Below, piece after piece: positions 32,835-43,112 of a stretch of DNA of 64,000 bases. Numbering within the stretch: the stretch's first letter is position 1; the number at the start of each line of letters is the position of its first letter. Origin of the DNA: Vigna angularis (Eukaryota; Streptophyta; Magnoliopsida; Fabales; Fabaceae); contig NC_068978.1 of the NCBI RefSeq assembly GCF_016808095.1, positions 23,428,806 to 23,492,805 on the forward strand, given 5' to 3'. A program made the position numbers and the translations under genes. The notes under the pieces are model-generated. The model ran no database searches and had not been told where the DNA came from. It saw only the letters and a list, made by a program, of their open reading frames with translations.

Positions 32835-33109
32835 TGTTAGGTTCCTTTATGCAGGGAACCGTAACAAACTACTCTCCTCTCTCACAACACTCAAACAGTA
32901 GAAAAGAGATGAATGTATACATATTTCATTAATTCTGTAAAGTATGGAAAAACAGAATTACAATAAGTGTCCCAAGGAAGCCTCCCTTCTTCCACTGGAA
33001 AATGTCCAGTCTATTCCAAAAGTAAAATATCTGATAATCCTCTCTCCACCTATTCTATTATTATTTATACCCTCTCTCTACTAACAACTAACTTCTTTTA
33101 TTCCTAACA
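32835..33109 (-). repeat. 5' LTR of the phytochrome-carrying gypsy element
   Basis: 275 bp, partner of 25573-25847, followed by TATTG at 33110-33114. On the minus strand the base after the LTR starts GATTTGGTCCGACTTGCCGG. The TGG could open a primer site, but the following bases do not match the usual initiator-Met or Asp sites, so the primer tRNA is unclear. Confidence 0.92.
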
Positions 33110-33114
33110 TATTG

Positions 33115-33580
33115 CCCTGCTGTTATCACGCACATGCTATTGGACTAAGTGTATAATTAAAATCGAAAACACCCCGCGCACTCATCGATCACACAACGCG
33201 CGACGTGAGAGCCACCACCACCACCCATACACATATCACAAGCCACTACCACGCGAGATTAGGAGATGAGGCATGCGCAAAGCCACGAACTACGCCATAC
33301 CATGTAGTGCGAAGGAGATCAAGATCAAGAGAGGAAGCGAGCACGACACCACGTTTTTGTTGTGATTTATTTTTACCTATGTCTTTTCCTTCTTAATCAA
33401 GTCAAAGTAATGATTTTTACATTATAGCAAGTTAGCATGGTGTTAAGTTTATATAACAAATCAATTATATGAGTCCAAGGGTTTTTAATTTTATTTGAGA
33501 ATTTACTTTGATTAAAGTTAGAAACTTTCATGTGATTGAATGAGTTAGAAACTTTCATAACAAGAAGACTTCTAGTGAAT
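33115..33580. other. Unassigned intergenic sequence
   Basis: No gene recognised. The 33180-33350 part is unusually rich in CGCG/CACC and unlike the AT-rich flanks. Reading frames are short and of biased composition. Confidence 0.3.
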
Positions 33581-34076
33581 GTTGCCCCAACATTTTGGTG
33601 GTCCTGAAAGGAGTAGAGGTGAAGGAAAAATTTTATCTGTATGAACTCACAGGAGTAGATATGATATTGGGGTATCATGGCTAGCTTCATTAGGGGAAGT
33701 TAAGATCAATTGGATAAAATTAACTATGAGTTTTGCCCAAGGAGAAATGGAGGTAATGATTAGAGGGGATCCTGCTTTGGCTAGGAAAGTGGTGGCTCCA
33801 AAGGCTTTAGTAAAGGAAATAGAAATTGAGGCTATGCCTTTAGTTTGGAGTCTGAAAAAAATAGAACTGGAAGAAAAAGTGGCAAGAGTGGCTCAATTAT
33901 CACCTAGGCAGTCCAAAGAACTTGAGAAGATCTTAGGGAAGCATGAAGAGATTTTCAGGAACCAGCAAAGCTACCACCCAAGAGAAACCAGGATCATAAG
34001 ACCAATTCCGAGATTTCAACCTTAAAGACAAGGTTGTTCAAAGGCTGATAAGTAATGATAGAGTCTTAAGGGTTTA
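33581..34076 (+). pseudogene. Gypsy protease-end/RT-linker remnant
   Basis: Plus-strand reading from about 33600 gives KGVEVKEKFYLYELTGVDMI and LGYHG*LASLGEVKINW, followed by the 99-residue frame 33726-34025 (MSFAQGEMEVMIRGDPAL..., LSPRQSKELEKILGKHEEIF). This is the segment between protease and reverse transcriptase in Ty3/gypsy pol. RT itself is missing; the sequence passes directly into an LTR-like stretch. One stop (after LGYHG) and the truncations make it a relic. Confidence 0.7.
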
Positions 34077-34363
34077 TGTCAGGGAAAGTTGGTTAGACAG
34101 TTACGTTAGGAGATTGTTTTAAGAGTTAGCTAGGATTTAGCTATATAAGGGGAAATAAGTATCTCTCAAGAGACACATTTTTGTATTGTTTGAAGTCGAG
34201 ACAGGATGTGCACATCTTATGAGGGAGGAAGACATGTTTCCTTGATAGTGTTGTACAATTGTTGTGTTTTCTGAAATAAAGAAACAGGTTCTTTGTTGTG
34301 TTTCACTTTCTGGAGTTAAACCAGAATAGTGTTTCAGGTTTCTTGCTCATAAGAAACCTAACA
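34077..34363 (+). mobile_element. Probable gypsy 3' LTR
   Basis: It begins TGTCAGGGAAAG and ends AAGAAACCTAACA, near-complementary ends of the TGTTAGG...CCTAACA type seen in the neighbouring phytochrome-carrying element. It contains a TATA-like CTATATAAGGGG (~34140-34151) and an AATAAA-like signal (GAAATAAAGAAA, ~34275). The start is inferred from the TG and from the end of pol similarity. Confidence 0.5.
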
Positions 34364-35222
34364 AACTCACTGGTCAATTTATTCCTTTCCTCTGCAATTT
34401 CTCAAACTTGTTTGTCAACTCAGTTTTGGAAAAGGAAAGAATACGTTGACTGACCAGTTGGGAGGTAAGCAATAAGTTGATCCGTGAAATGAAGATAGAG
34501 ACAGATGTTACAGTCGCATCATCTCATTGATGGCAAAAGGATAAAATATTACGGTACTTAGACAACAAAAATTAAGAACTCAGTAGTACGAAAATTTGTA
34601 AGAGTCAAGTGAAAGTACCTAAACTTAAAGCCTTACTAAAATATAAAAGCAATCGTCAATCCTTGGTACACGTGGATTAAAGAGATTCGTGCAAGATCGA
34701 GGCGATAAAGATAAACTCTGACAATTATTCATCCCTGTCTAGCAAAACAAAATTGAACACCAAAGTGTCACTTTCATACCAGAAGAGCATATCATATAAA
34801 CCTTCCTCTCAAACAAAATTTAAAGTAATTTTGCAATGTATATAAAAGGAAACTAGATTATTAAGATCACACCTGATTATTTTTCTTCCCATTGCTCTTA
34901 ACCTCCAAAAACAAAACACTACTGGACTGTAGCTATTGGAAATTCCTGCTCTTGGCCAATGAAAGCCTAACTAAAAGAACTCACTTTGGCTAAATTGGTA
35001 AATGAACCCATAATATAAAAATGAAAGAACTACAATTTCATTTATATGAAAATGAAAGAACTACAATTTCCTTTATATGAATCATGATGAAATTGTTGCA
35101 AAAGGCAATTTTTTCCATGTAGATGACACCAATTTCAAAACATTTGAGAACTTTCAGCAAACCTCGGTTTGCAAGAAAGTCCAATGGAAAAATTAGTGCA
35201 GCCCAGGATCCTTTTGCGTGAA
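34364..35222. other. Unassigned sequence and PPR 3' flank
   Basis: No gene seen. The part adjacent to 35222 would hold the 3' untranslated region of the PPR gene on the minus strand. A ~38-base near-repeat (AAAATGAAAGAACTACAATT) occurs at 35020 and 35049. Confidence 0.4.
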
Positions 35223-37838
35223 TTAAACTCCAACCGGGGCATATGATCTCTTTAACTTTCCATTTACAAGAATATTATACGTAATGTCATCAGGCACAAG
35301 ACCTTTATCTAGCATCTCATCATGCAGCCTAAAAGCCTCTTGTAGATTGCCCTCCTTAAAATGTACAGCAATTAAAGTGTTATAAAGAAGAACAGTAGGA
35401 GTTATACTATTCCCATCCATTTCCTTCAGAATCTTGCCCGCTTTCTCTAGTTGTCTCTGGTTACAGAGTCCATTTATCAGAACAGTGTACATGAAGATAT
35501 CAGGGACAATACCCATGGAAAGCATTTGTGAGTAAAGATCTAACGCAAAACTTAATTTACCCTCTTTTAGAAGTCCATCAATCAGTGAGGTGTATATTTT
35601 CAAATCACATGGAATCTTACTATTTATCATTTCCTTGTGCAGGTTAAGTGCTGCTTCCATATTATTCAAATTTCTGAAGCCACTAATCATGCTGTTATAA
35701 ACAATTGTATTTGGAGTCAAACCAACCTCCAAAAGTTCAGAGAAGATTTTGCTTGCATTTTCCATGTCCTTCATTTTGCAGAAACCATCAATGAGAGCAC
35801 TATATGCAGTAATATCCAATTCCAAATCCTTGTTTTTCATATCATCATACATTTTCAAAGCAAGATCAATCCTGTTACTTCTGAAAAATCCATTAATCAA
35901 ACTAGTACAAGTGATGACATTAGGTGAAATTCCACTTTCACACATCTCCCTATAGGCAGACTCTGCAGAATCAATTGCACCTTCCTTGACAAATCCATTT
36001 ATGATGCAATTATAGGTCATAGATGTGGGAATAAAACCCTGCTTGATAAAAGTGTTCAACTTATCCTTTGCCTCAGACATTCGGCCAACTTTACACAAGC
36101 CATTCATAATTGTGTTGATTGTGTAGCCAGTAGGCACAATATCTGCAGCCACCATTTGATCAAACACATCAAAAGCATGATCACAATCACCCCTTTTAAA
36201 AAATCCTTCCATCAAAATTGTGTAAGTGATGACATTCGGTTTTAAGCCAGATTTAATAATATCATTCATCACATTATATGCGTCATCCATGCAGCCTGCT
36301 TTGCAGTGACCAAGGATCATGTGGTTGTAAGAAACTAGTGAAGGCGTAATACCCTTACCAATCATTTTGTCCCACAAATTGCAAGCCTCATTAACCTTGC
36401 CCAATTCACAGAGCCACAATAAAATAATGTTATATGTAACAACACTAGCAATTCCATTTTCAACTGCCTCATCAAGCAATGTATATGCATTTTCTAGCAA
36501 GTTCCTTTTCAGAAATCCTTTCAACAGAAAACTTACAATAAAGACAGTGGGTTGGAGGCCCACGAGTTTCATTTTGGTGTAAAGTTCATCGGCCTTCTCC
36601 ACATTCCCAATCTTAGAACACCAATCTATCAAAACCGAAAAAATAGCCACATTGGGAGCAACACCAGCCTCAACAACTTCATCAAACATCCGCAATGCAC
36701 TATTCACATCCCCTTGCATACAATGCCCTCTAATCAAGCTCGTCGCAACAACTACATTCATAGGCACACCGTTACTCACCATTTCATCCTTGAGCCTCAA
36801 GGCCTCTACAATATTCCCCCGCCTGACACAAGCACCGATCACAGCCACATAAGTACCCACAGATGGCACCCATCCCAACTCCTTCATCTCCTTCAACAGC
36901 TTACACGCCAAATTCAAGTCCGGGACCCTACAAACAGCCTGAATAACAATACTATAGGCAGCCGCGTCAAGCTTCAATCCTCTACCAATCCCATTTTCGA
37001 AATACTTCCAAGCATTCGAAAACATCTGTCCCTTCAAACACGCACGCATTAAAATATGCAGGGTATAGCAATCGCCATAAAGTTCTCTGTCAACCATTTC
37101 ATCATACACTTGGTGCACATTGTCAGCCATGTTTCTCCTAACCATGACAGTCAAAAGTATGTTCACAACTGGAACCCAAGGAAGCACGCCGTGCTCTAAC
37201 ATGGTTCTAAAGCACTCAACAGCGTCGGTGATCTTATTAGCTCTAACATAACCATTCAAGAGATAATTGAAAACCCTTGAATCGGATAATTCAAAACCGT
37301 ACCTTCCCGCACACTCCACCAAGTGTTCCACTAGCACCTTCGGACTAGGGGCTGAATCTCCAAACACATAGTTATTGAGCAAATACTTGGCATCTCCGTG
37401 AGTGTCGGGGCTCGAACAGAGAATATGAAGCAACAAGCACAAAACATCAACGGTTTTTAAAAACCCTCGTTGCCTCTCTACTTTTTTGAAGAACACCAAC
37501 GCCGATCTGGGGTCCGCTTTGTGGAGCAAGAGGGTGTCCAAGACTTCATTTTGCGACGGAATCCTACGAGGTTCAGGAGATTGGGCTTCCAGGGGGGTCT
37601 TCTCGGGAAAATTGGAGGTTGAAACGATTTTCTCGGGAAAATGGTCAGAGTCCGTGAGACTTGAGAAGAACTGGGATAATGGGCTAAAGTTCCCTGGAGG
37701 GCTTGAGCAAACGATGCTCAGAAACCTCTTTCGCATTGTTGAGAGAGAATGGGCAACAAAAGGGAATTCAAACTTCAAAAGCTTCAGTAAAAGAAGGAAG
37801 CTTTGACAGTTTACATTTTCTCTTGAAAATTCTTCCAC
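35223..37838 (-). CDS. P-class pentatricopeptide repeat protein, probably mitochondrial
   Basis: An intronless 871-residue frame, as usual for plant PPR genes. From about residue 160 to the end it consists of some 19-20 tandem ~35-residue PPR motifs, recognisable by repeats such as VTYNIILLWLCELGKVNEAC, PNVITYTILMEGFFKRGDCD, TAYSALIDGFCKMKDMENAS and PDIFMYTVLINGLCNQRQLE. PPR proteins bind organellar RNA sequence-specifically and affect its processing, stability or translation. The architecture and wording resemble the At3g54980-type protein as I recall it. The first Met gives a hydrophobic 34-residue extension; Met35 (37736), followed by RKRFLSIVCSSPPG, looks like a better start with an organelle-targeting N-terminus. 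No E/DYW editing domain. No disabling change; likely functional. Confidence 0.93.
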   Translation of the reverse strand: MEEFSRENVNCQSFLLLLKLLKFEFPFVAHSLSTMRKRFLSIVCSSPPGNFSPLSQFFSSLTDSDHFPEKIVSTSNFPEKTPLEAQSPEPRRIPSQNEVLDTLLLHKADPRSALVFFKKVERQRGFLKTVDVLCLLLHILCSSPDTHGDAKYLLNNYVFGDSAPSPKVLVEHLVECAGRYGFELSDSRVFNYLLNGYVRANKITDAVECFRTMLEHGVLPWVPVVNILLTVMVRRNMADNVHQVYDEMVDRELYGDCYTLHILMRACLKGQMFSNAWKYFENGIGRGLKLDAAAYSIVIQAVCRVPDLNLACKLLKEMKELGWVPSVGTYVAVIGACVRRGNIVEALRLKDEMVSNGVPMNVVVATSLIRGHCMQGDVNSALRMFDEVVEAGVAPNVAIFSVLIDWCSKIGNVEKADELYTKMKLVGLQPTVFIVSFLLKGFLKRNLLENAYTLLDEAVENGIASVVTYNIILLWLCELGKVNEACNLWDKMIGKGITPSLVSYNHMILGHCKAGCMDDAYNVMNDIIKSGLKPNVITYTILMEGFFKRGDCDHAFDVFDQMVAADIVPTGYTINTIMNGLCKVGRMSEAKDKLNTFIKQGFIPTSMTYNCIINGFVKEGAIDSAESAYREMCESGISPNVITCTSLINGFFRSNRIDLALKMYDDMKNKDLELDITAYSALIDGFCKMKDMENASKIFSELLEVGLTPNTIVYNSMISGFRNLNNMEAALNLHKEMINSKIPCDLKIYTSLIDGLLKEGKLSFALDLYSQMLSMGIVPDIFMYTVLINGLCNQRQLEKAGKILKEMDGNSITPTVLLYNTLIAVHFKEGNLQEAFRLHDEMLDKGLVPDDITYNILVNGKLKRSYAPVGV

Positions 37839-38600
37839 TCTGGCTACTAATTGCAGAAACAGTGGGTTCGTTTAGGGCCTAAATATTTTTTTCATTAAAT
37901 TTAGTGTAAATTTGATATTATTCTTTCAAATTGAAAGTTTGTATTTCAATAATTATAATTAAAAAAAGCATTTATTTTAATTTTCTGTTTTACATACTCA
38001 TTAGAACTTATGTTATTAATGCTACAAAAGAGAGAAATTAAATAAGTTTTTCTTTTCAAATTACAAAACTAAAATATTAATTTTAAGGTTTAATTATTTC
38101 AAAAATATTAATTTTAAGGTTTAATCATTTCAAAAATATTAGTTTTAAGATTTAATCATTTCAAAAATATTAGTTTTAAGGTTTAATAATCAGTGGTATC
38201 ATTTTTCTTTTCTGAAATCACAAATTAATCTCTTTATCTTTTTTTTGTCGTTAAATTGGCTAAAACCATATTAGGAGATAATAAGATAGATATGTATAAT
38301 GGATATATGGCATATGATGGTCAAATGAGTTAAGCATACATTGACATAGTGAATTAAATTCTCTCTTTCGTTGAAGTCTTAATGAATGAATGTTTTTCAT
38401 ATTGATTGTTCTTCTTCTATAGTCTTCATTTTATTCGACATTATTGATCTTGGTTTTTCTTTAATGTTGTTGATGTTGGTTCTTCATCTTTTACAATACT
38501 ATTGATCTTGGTTTTTGTTCTTCTTCATATTGGTTGTTGTTTTTGTTTGACGTACTTAATCTTGATTGTTGTTTAACATTCTGGTTGGAGTAGTTGAGGT
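37839..38600. other. PPR 5' flank and unassigned sequence
   Basis: AT-rich. A short tandem repeat of TTTTAAGGTTTAATCATTTC-like units, about 36-39 bases each, occurs four times at 38060-38190. From 38390 a T-rich stretch with repeated CTTGGTTTTT/GTTCTTCTTC could be the leader of the GRF gene. Confidence 0.4.
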
Positions 38601-38644
38601 ATGTCAGTGGACCATTCATGTTCGTCTTCCACATGTAATGGCGG

Positions 38645-38987
38645 ATGCAAAATATTAGTCTCTATTGTTGTGGTGGTAAAGGATTGAGGAGTTTAGGTGT
38701 ATCACCCATTTGCCATTGTGGAGAGAAGTCAGTTTTGAGAACTGCAAAAACTACTAAGAATAAAGGGAAACAATTTTGGGGTTGCCCTAAGTACAAGGTA
38801 AAATACATGAAAGTTATGGTATTTGTGTTATTATTCTTTAAAAGAAGTCAATGTTGGAATACTGAATCGTTGTTGTTGTTATTGTGTTTTACAGAGTGGA
38901 AGTGAAGATGTTGGTTGCAATTACTTTAGATGGTGTGTAAGACCTAGGAAAAGAAATAAAGTTAGGGAATGTTGTGTTGGACGTTGA
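38645..38987 (+). CDS. Small GRF-type zinc-finger protein, two exons
   Basis: Exons 38645-38797 and 38895-38987 join in phase through a GT...AG intron (CAAG|GTAAAA ... TTTTACAG|AGTGG) to give 81 residues. The joined product holds a GRF zinc finger: ICHCGEKSVLRTAKTTKNKG, KQFWGCPKYK, then across the splice GSEDVGCNYFRWC, i.e. CxC...C...C with the FRW signature. GRF fingers bind nucleic acids in topoisomerases and nucleases; short plant proteins of this kind (At4g04775-like) have no known role. An ATG at 38601 opening SVDHSCSSSTCNGG, a plausible N-terminus for the family, is out of phase by one base, so this may be a frameshifted pseudogene with a late start. No expression evidence. Confidence 0.6.
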
Positions 38988-39489
38988 TTATGTTTATTAT
39001 AATAAAAGTTATATGTTTTATAGAAGTAAAGGGTGTCATATATGGTTAAAGCTTCTTATTTAGGTTGGTGATCATGTGTTCAATTTCTGTTGAGTGCATA
39101 AATTGCGTTTACTTATTTCAATATGCTATCTAATTGATATGATGTGTATATGTATCATTATATGATAATATGTTATTTAATTGATGTGTTGTGCATGTGT
39201 ATCATTACAAGATTTGTTGTGCATGGTTATAGCAAAGATGAATGACAGTTCGATTGGTTAGGTGTGTTTGCTTGCTTCTTAAGGGTATGAAGTTCTACCT
39301 TGGTTAAAGCTTAAGTCTTTATTTATATTTTTGTCACATTTTTTTTAGTGAATTAGAGCTTTTGCTGAGAGCATAAGGTGCGAAATCATGAGCAATGTTG
39401 TTGGAAACTTAGGGGCTGAAGCTTTTGCTGGAAGAAAGGTAAGAGAACTAAACCTTTAACGCTTATTTATGAATGCAATGATGTGTGAT
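38988..39489. other. Unassigned sequence after the GRF gene
   Basis: No clear gene. A possible exon-like piece around 39345-39440 (ELRAFAESIRCEIMSNVVGN reading) ends at a GTAAGA donor-like site but has no recognisable domain. Confidence 0.3.
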
Positions 39490-39533
39490 TATATGGAAAG
39501 TTTTCGATTATATTGCGTCCATATTCAGAAAAT

Positions 39534-39593
<60 letters not shown>

Positions 39594-40160
39594 ACTTGAG
39601 CTCTGTTTCAAATGAATCAATTGCTATCATTTTCAAATACTAACGTTTACATTGAGTTTTGAATACAGAAGCGTTCAAGAAGAGATCTTGGCTACATTGT
39701 TGCTTATACATCAAGATTCTTTCAAGAGAAGTGGGCTAAAGTTGTTTTGATTTGATCTGCACCAAGAGGAGTGTGACTTGAAGATCAAAATCATCATAGA
39801 TATTTTGTATTTGTGTACTTGTGCGGTTTGGCCAGTTTTCAGAGTTGTGAGTGTTCTCAAGTGTGGTAAGAGAGTGAGGTTATTCATCTCTTGTATTGCT
39901 ACATTGATTTTGAGTGTGGTGAGAAGTTCATTAAGATGGGTATCTTTGTATTTCTGTAAACTCAATCAATTTATAGTGGAATCCCTTCAACTCAGGTTGT
40001 TAAAGAAGGACTAGAAGTAGGCTTGGGATTAGCCGAACCAGTATAGATTGTCTATGTTGATATTTCTCTTTATTCTTTCTCTTTTATTGTTGATTCATCA
40101 CTTATTGTTCCTTGTGAAGAATTTACTTGGGTTATAAAATAATTTGAAATATTTATCTAA
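39490..40160 (+). mobile_element. Truncated SIRE-like copia LTR
   Basis: Aligned block by block with the reverse complement of 56760-57395 (TCAGAAAATCC, the (TA)n tract, ACTTGAGCTCTGT, CTCAATCAATTTATA, GGAATCCCTTCAACTCAGGTTGTT). The 5' part of the LTR is missing. Internal copia sequence follows from 40165 with CCAAAGGACCTGTACAAAGT. The frame at 39778-40014 is not a gene. Confidence 0.6.
39537..39590. repeat. (TA)n microsatellite inside an LTR
   Basis: About 26 TA units at the position where related LTRs carry a TATA box. The inverted relative at 57324-57358 has the same expansion. Confidence 0.9.
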
Positions 40161-40164
40161 CTAA

Positions 40165-42550
40165 CCCAAAGGACCTGTACAAAGTTGTTGGGTACCTAAA
40201 ATAACTGTCTCTCTTTTTATTTTGTAGATAAGTTCTAAATTCAGGAAGTCCATGTGGTACCTCGATAGTGGTTGTTCAAGGCACATGACAGGGGATAAAA
40301 ATAAATTCTCAAACTTTCGGAAGAAGGAACAAGGTTATGTTACATATGGAGATAACATTAAGGGAAAGATCTTTGGTATAAGAGATATAGGAAGTGCATA
40401 AACCTTAATGATAAAAGATGTACTATTTGTAGAAGGTTTGAAACATAATCTATCAAGTATTAGTCAATTATGTGATAAAGGTTTCAAGGTAACATTCGAA
40501 CCCAATTATTGTACTATCCATGAAAAAGATTCTTCTGAAATTGCTATGAAAGGTATTAGACATGCTAATATTTATTTAATTGAGTTGGAAAATGTTTCAA
40601 ATAAAAAAATTTCATGTTTAGCAGTAAGAAAAGAAATTTCATGGTTATGGCATAAGAGAACTGATCATATTCATATGTAACAATTGAATAGACTCATATA
40701 TAAAGACTTAGAGGAAAGGTTGATTCAACCTTGTTCATAAAGAAAGTAAGAAGTCATATTTTACTTGTCCAACTTTATGTTGATGACATAATTTTTGGGT
40801 CAAATGATAATACCTTATGTGAAGGATTTGCTAGCATAAGCCAAGGTGAGTTTGAAAGGTCTATGATGGGTGAGTTAACATTTTTCTTAGGATTGCAAAT
40901 TAAACAAATGGATGGGGGAACCTTCATTTCACAAACCTAGTGTTGATAGGGAGAGCTATATCTAGCAAAACCCATCTCACATATGTGTTTTTGATGATGA
41001 ACAAAAGAAATGTTTTATAGTTTCTTGCACAACAAATGACATAACAATTGTTTGATCTTTACTGTGTTTGTGCTTGAAATTATTAGTATATGAATTCATT
41101 ATATGGAAATGAATCATAAGTTGAAACATATTGCACATATTATATCCGGAAGAAATAATCGATTAAACTATTTATATAATTTGTTAAATTTCTTCAGATT
41201 TCAGTACATGCTTAACAATGGCAAAATAGTTGTGTATTAACCGATTACATTAATTGTATAATTGATTAAAACACGATGTTATGCCAAATGTGTTTGTTAA
41301 GTGCATTGATGTGTTTGGAATGGAAAATGATTTGATAAATTTGCTTAAGTATGGAACTTAACCGATAACATAAGTTTCATAAACGCTTAAATTGTTTATC
41401 TTTTGAAAATCATTTTCATTAATAGCCATAACTACCTATAACGGTCATATTTGTTTGTTGTTGGCTTGTGTGATTTATCTAATTGATTGCATGTGCCATT
41501 TAATCTGTTAAATTTGAAACTGGTGTAGAATTATTAAAGCAGAAAAACAAAGCTTAACAGATTACATTAAAAGCGTAATCGATTAAATTGTGTCAGGATT
41601 AGAAAATCCTATAAATAGACGTCTTGGGTGCTGATTCAATACAATTATATGAACTTACACTTTCATAACTAACTAGTTTGTTGAGTATTGATTGCATGAG
41701 CGTCCTAAGACTTCTTGGAGAATTAAGATCATTCTTTTGGAAAATTCGTAAAGATTCTTACAAAAAAGCTTAGTTGATACATTGTTGATCAATTATGCAC
41801 TTCTAGTGTATTCTTTGAGGATCAATGTCCATATTACAATAAAGAGGATTGTGTTTTAGTTGCTGTTAGCCAGGAGAAGAACCTGAGTGTTCTGCATTGA
41901 GAGTTGGGATTTCTCTCAAGGTGTACAAAAAGTTAGGATTGCTTTCTGGGTTTGTGAGATTGTGAGGTGTTCACATCTAGTACTGTAAGTGATATTGAGT
42001 GGGAAAGGAGAGTGAATTGAGAGAGGATATCTTTGTATTCTTGCTTGTATACTTTATCATTATAGTGGTTCCCTTTAACTAAGGTTGTTGAAGGAAGACT
42101 GGATGTAGGCTTGGCCGAACCAGTATAAATCTTTGTGTTGATCTTTCTCTCCTTCTCTTTTATTGTTGATTCATATACTTGTTATATTAATTTCAAGAAA
42201 ACTTAAAGATTTTGCAAAGCTTTTTAAAAACTATTTTTGAAAGAAAAATCCAGTTCACCCCTCTCTTGGCTTGAGATATTGGCACCACTTTTTCTACACC
42301 AAGTACTGTAGAGAGATTCTTAAGAAATTTAGTATGGACACTGCTAAAGAAGCCAACATATACCCATGGGAACCTCTTGTTACTTAGATAAAGATGAATC
42401 TAGAATAGAGGTTAACCAAACCATGTTTGGAGGCATGATAGGATCCTTACTATACTTTGCATCAATTAGTTGATATATTTTCCAAAGCATTGCTTAAGGA
42501 AAGATTTTATGAGCTTAGGAGAGATTTGAGAGTGTTAGATATATCTTACG
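40165..42550 (+). pseudogene. Decayed SIRE-like copia pol, split by a solo LTR
   Basis: Pieces in order: a gag-end/protease junction with WVPKITVS and protease MWYLDSGCSRHMTGD (from about 40252); the gag_pre-integrase-like frame 40408-40680 (HNLSSISQLCDKGFKVTF, SWLWHKRT); then, after deletion of integrase, the RT frame around 40715-40940 with LLVQLYVDDIIFGSND and MGELTFFLGLQIKQMDGGTF. Polymerase similarity resumes after the solo LTR at 42299 (KYCREILKKFSMDTAKEA) and jumps to an RNase H tail (DIFSKALLKERFYELRRDL) ending near 42540. Several stops and two internal deletions. Relic only. Confidence 0.75.
40941..42298 (+). mobile_element. Solo LTR (SIRE-like) inserted in a copia RT gene
   Basis: 1358 bp, TGTTGATAGGGAG...CACTTTTTCTACA. 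It is flanked by CCTAG (40936-40940) and CCAAG (42299-42303), a 5-base target duplication with one change. Removing it restores the RT order FISQT then KYCREILKKF. A TATA-like CCTATAAATAGACG lies near 41610, and a GTTCACCCCTCTCTTGG block precedes the end. A solo LTR results from recombination between the two LTRs of a full element. Confidence 0.8.
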
Positions 42551-43112
42551 AGGGAAATTTGGCCCAATTTTGCGTTTTTCGGAAATTAACGCTTAATAAT
42601 CTTTAAGCATATTATCACTAATGCTTAAATATATCCTTAAGCATATTATCACTAAAGCTTTCATCTAAACTCTTTTAATTGATTAGACGTTTCCTATAAA
42701 CAACATGTTTAGATGATATAGACTTCAGAGAAACATTGTTTTGTATTATCATATTCATAACTTCTCATATAAAATCCTAGATTTTCATTTTGATTAAGCA
42801 AACACGCTTCAGGTCAAGTAGGTACTTCTCTTTCTAAGAAGATATTTTGTTTAATGCTTATTGTTAAACTTCAAAACTTGAGTTGTTGAATGGTCTTAAT
42901 CTCTATAAACAATCTTGTCTTAGCAATAAACACATATTATGAACCACACCAAGCTCTTAAAACTCCTTACCACTTCCCAAACATTGCTACAACAATCTTT
43001 ATTGCATAAGACCATCCTAACCCAGGCTATACTCCACCCACTTGACATTAATCCATTGTATAACTCATTCCCAAATGACAACAACTAATAATGCTCCTAA
43101 CTAGATCACATG
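42551..43112. other. Unassigned AT-rich sequence
   Basis: No gene. A short duplication, CTTAAGCATATTATCACTAA, occurs at about 42605 and 42638. Confidence 0.3.

Larger units (their letters stand above)
25573..33109 (-). mobile_element. Non-autonomous Ty3/gypsy element carrying a captured phytochrome fragment
   Basis: A complete unit: LTRs at 25573-25847 and 32835-33109 (275 bp each, TGTTAGG...CCTAACA), flanked by the 5-base target duplication TATTG (25568-25572 and 33110-33114). Orientation is minus: the 5' LTR is the right-hand one. Order along the element: degenerate gag (32161-32790), protease remnant, phytochrome segment (about 31760 to 26195, interrupted by a younger copia insertion), pol C-terminal tail (26161-25853), LTR. 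The two LTRs differ at about 9 of 275 positions by eye (~3%), so insertion is not recent. RT, RNase H and most of integrase are absent, so mobilisation would have needed proteins in trans. Confidence 0.88.

Noticed and set aside
35637..37806. Plus-strand frames over the PPR gene (66-166 residues)
   Set aside because: Antisense shadows of the 871-residue PPR frame.
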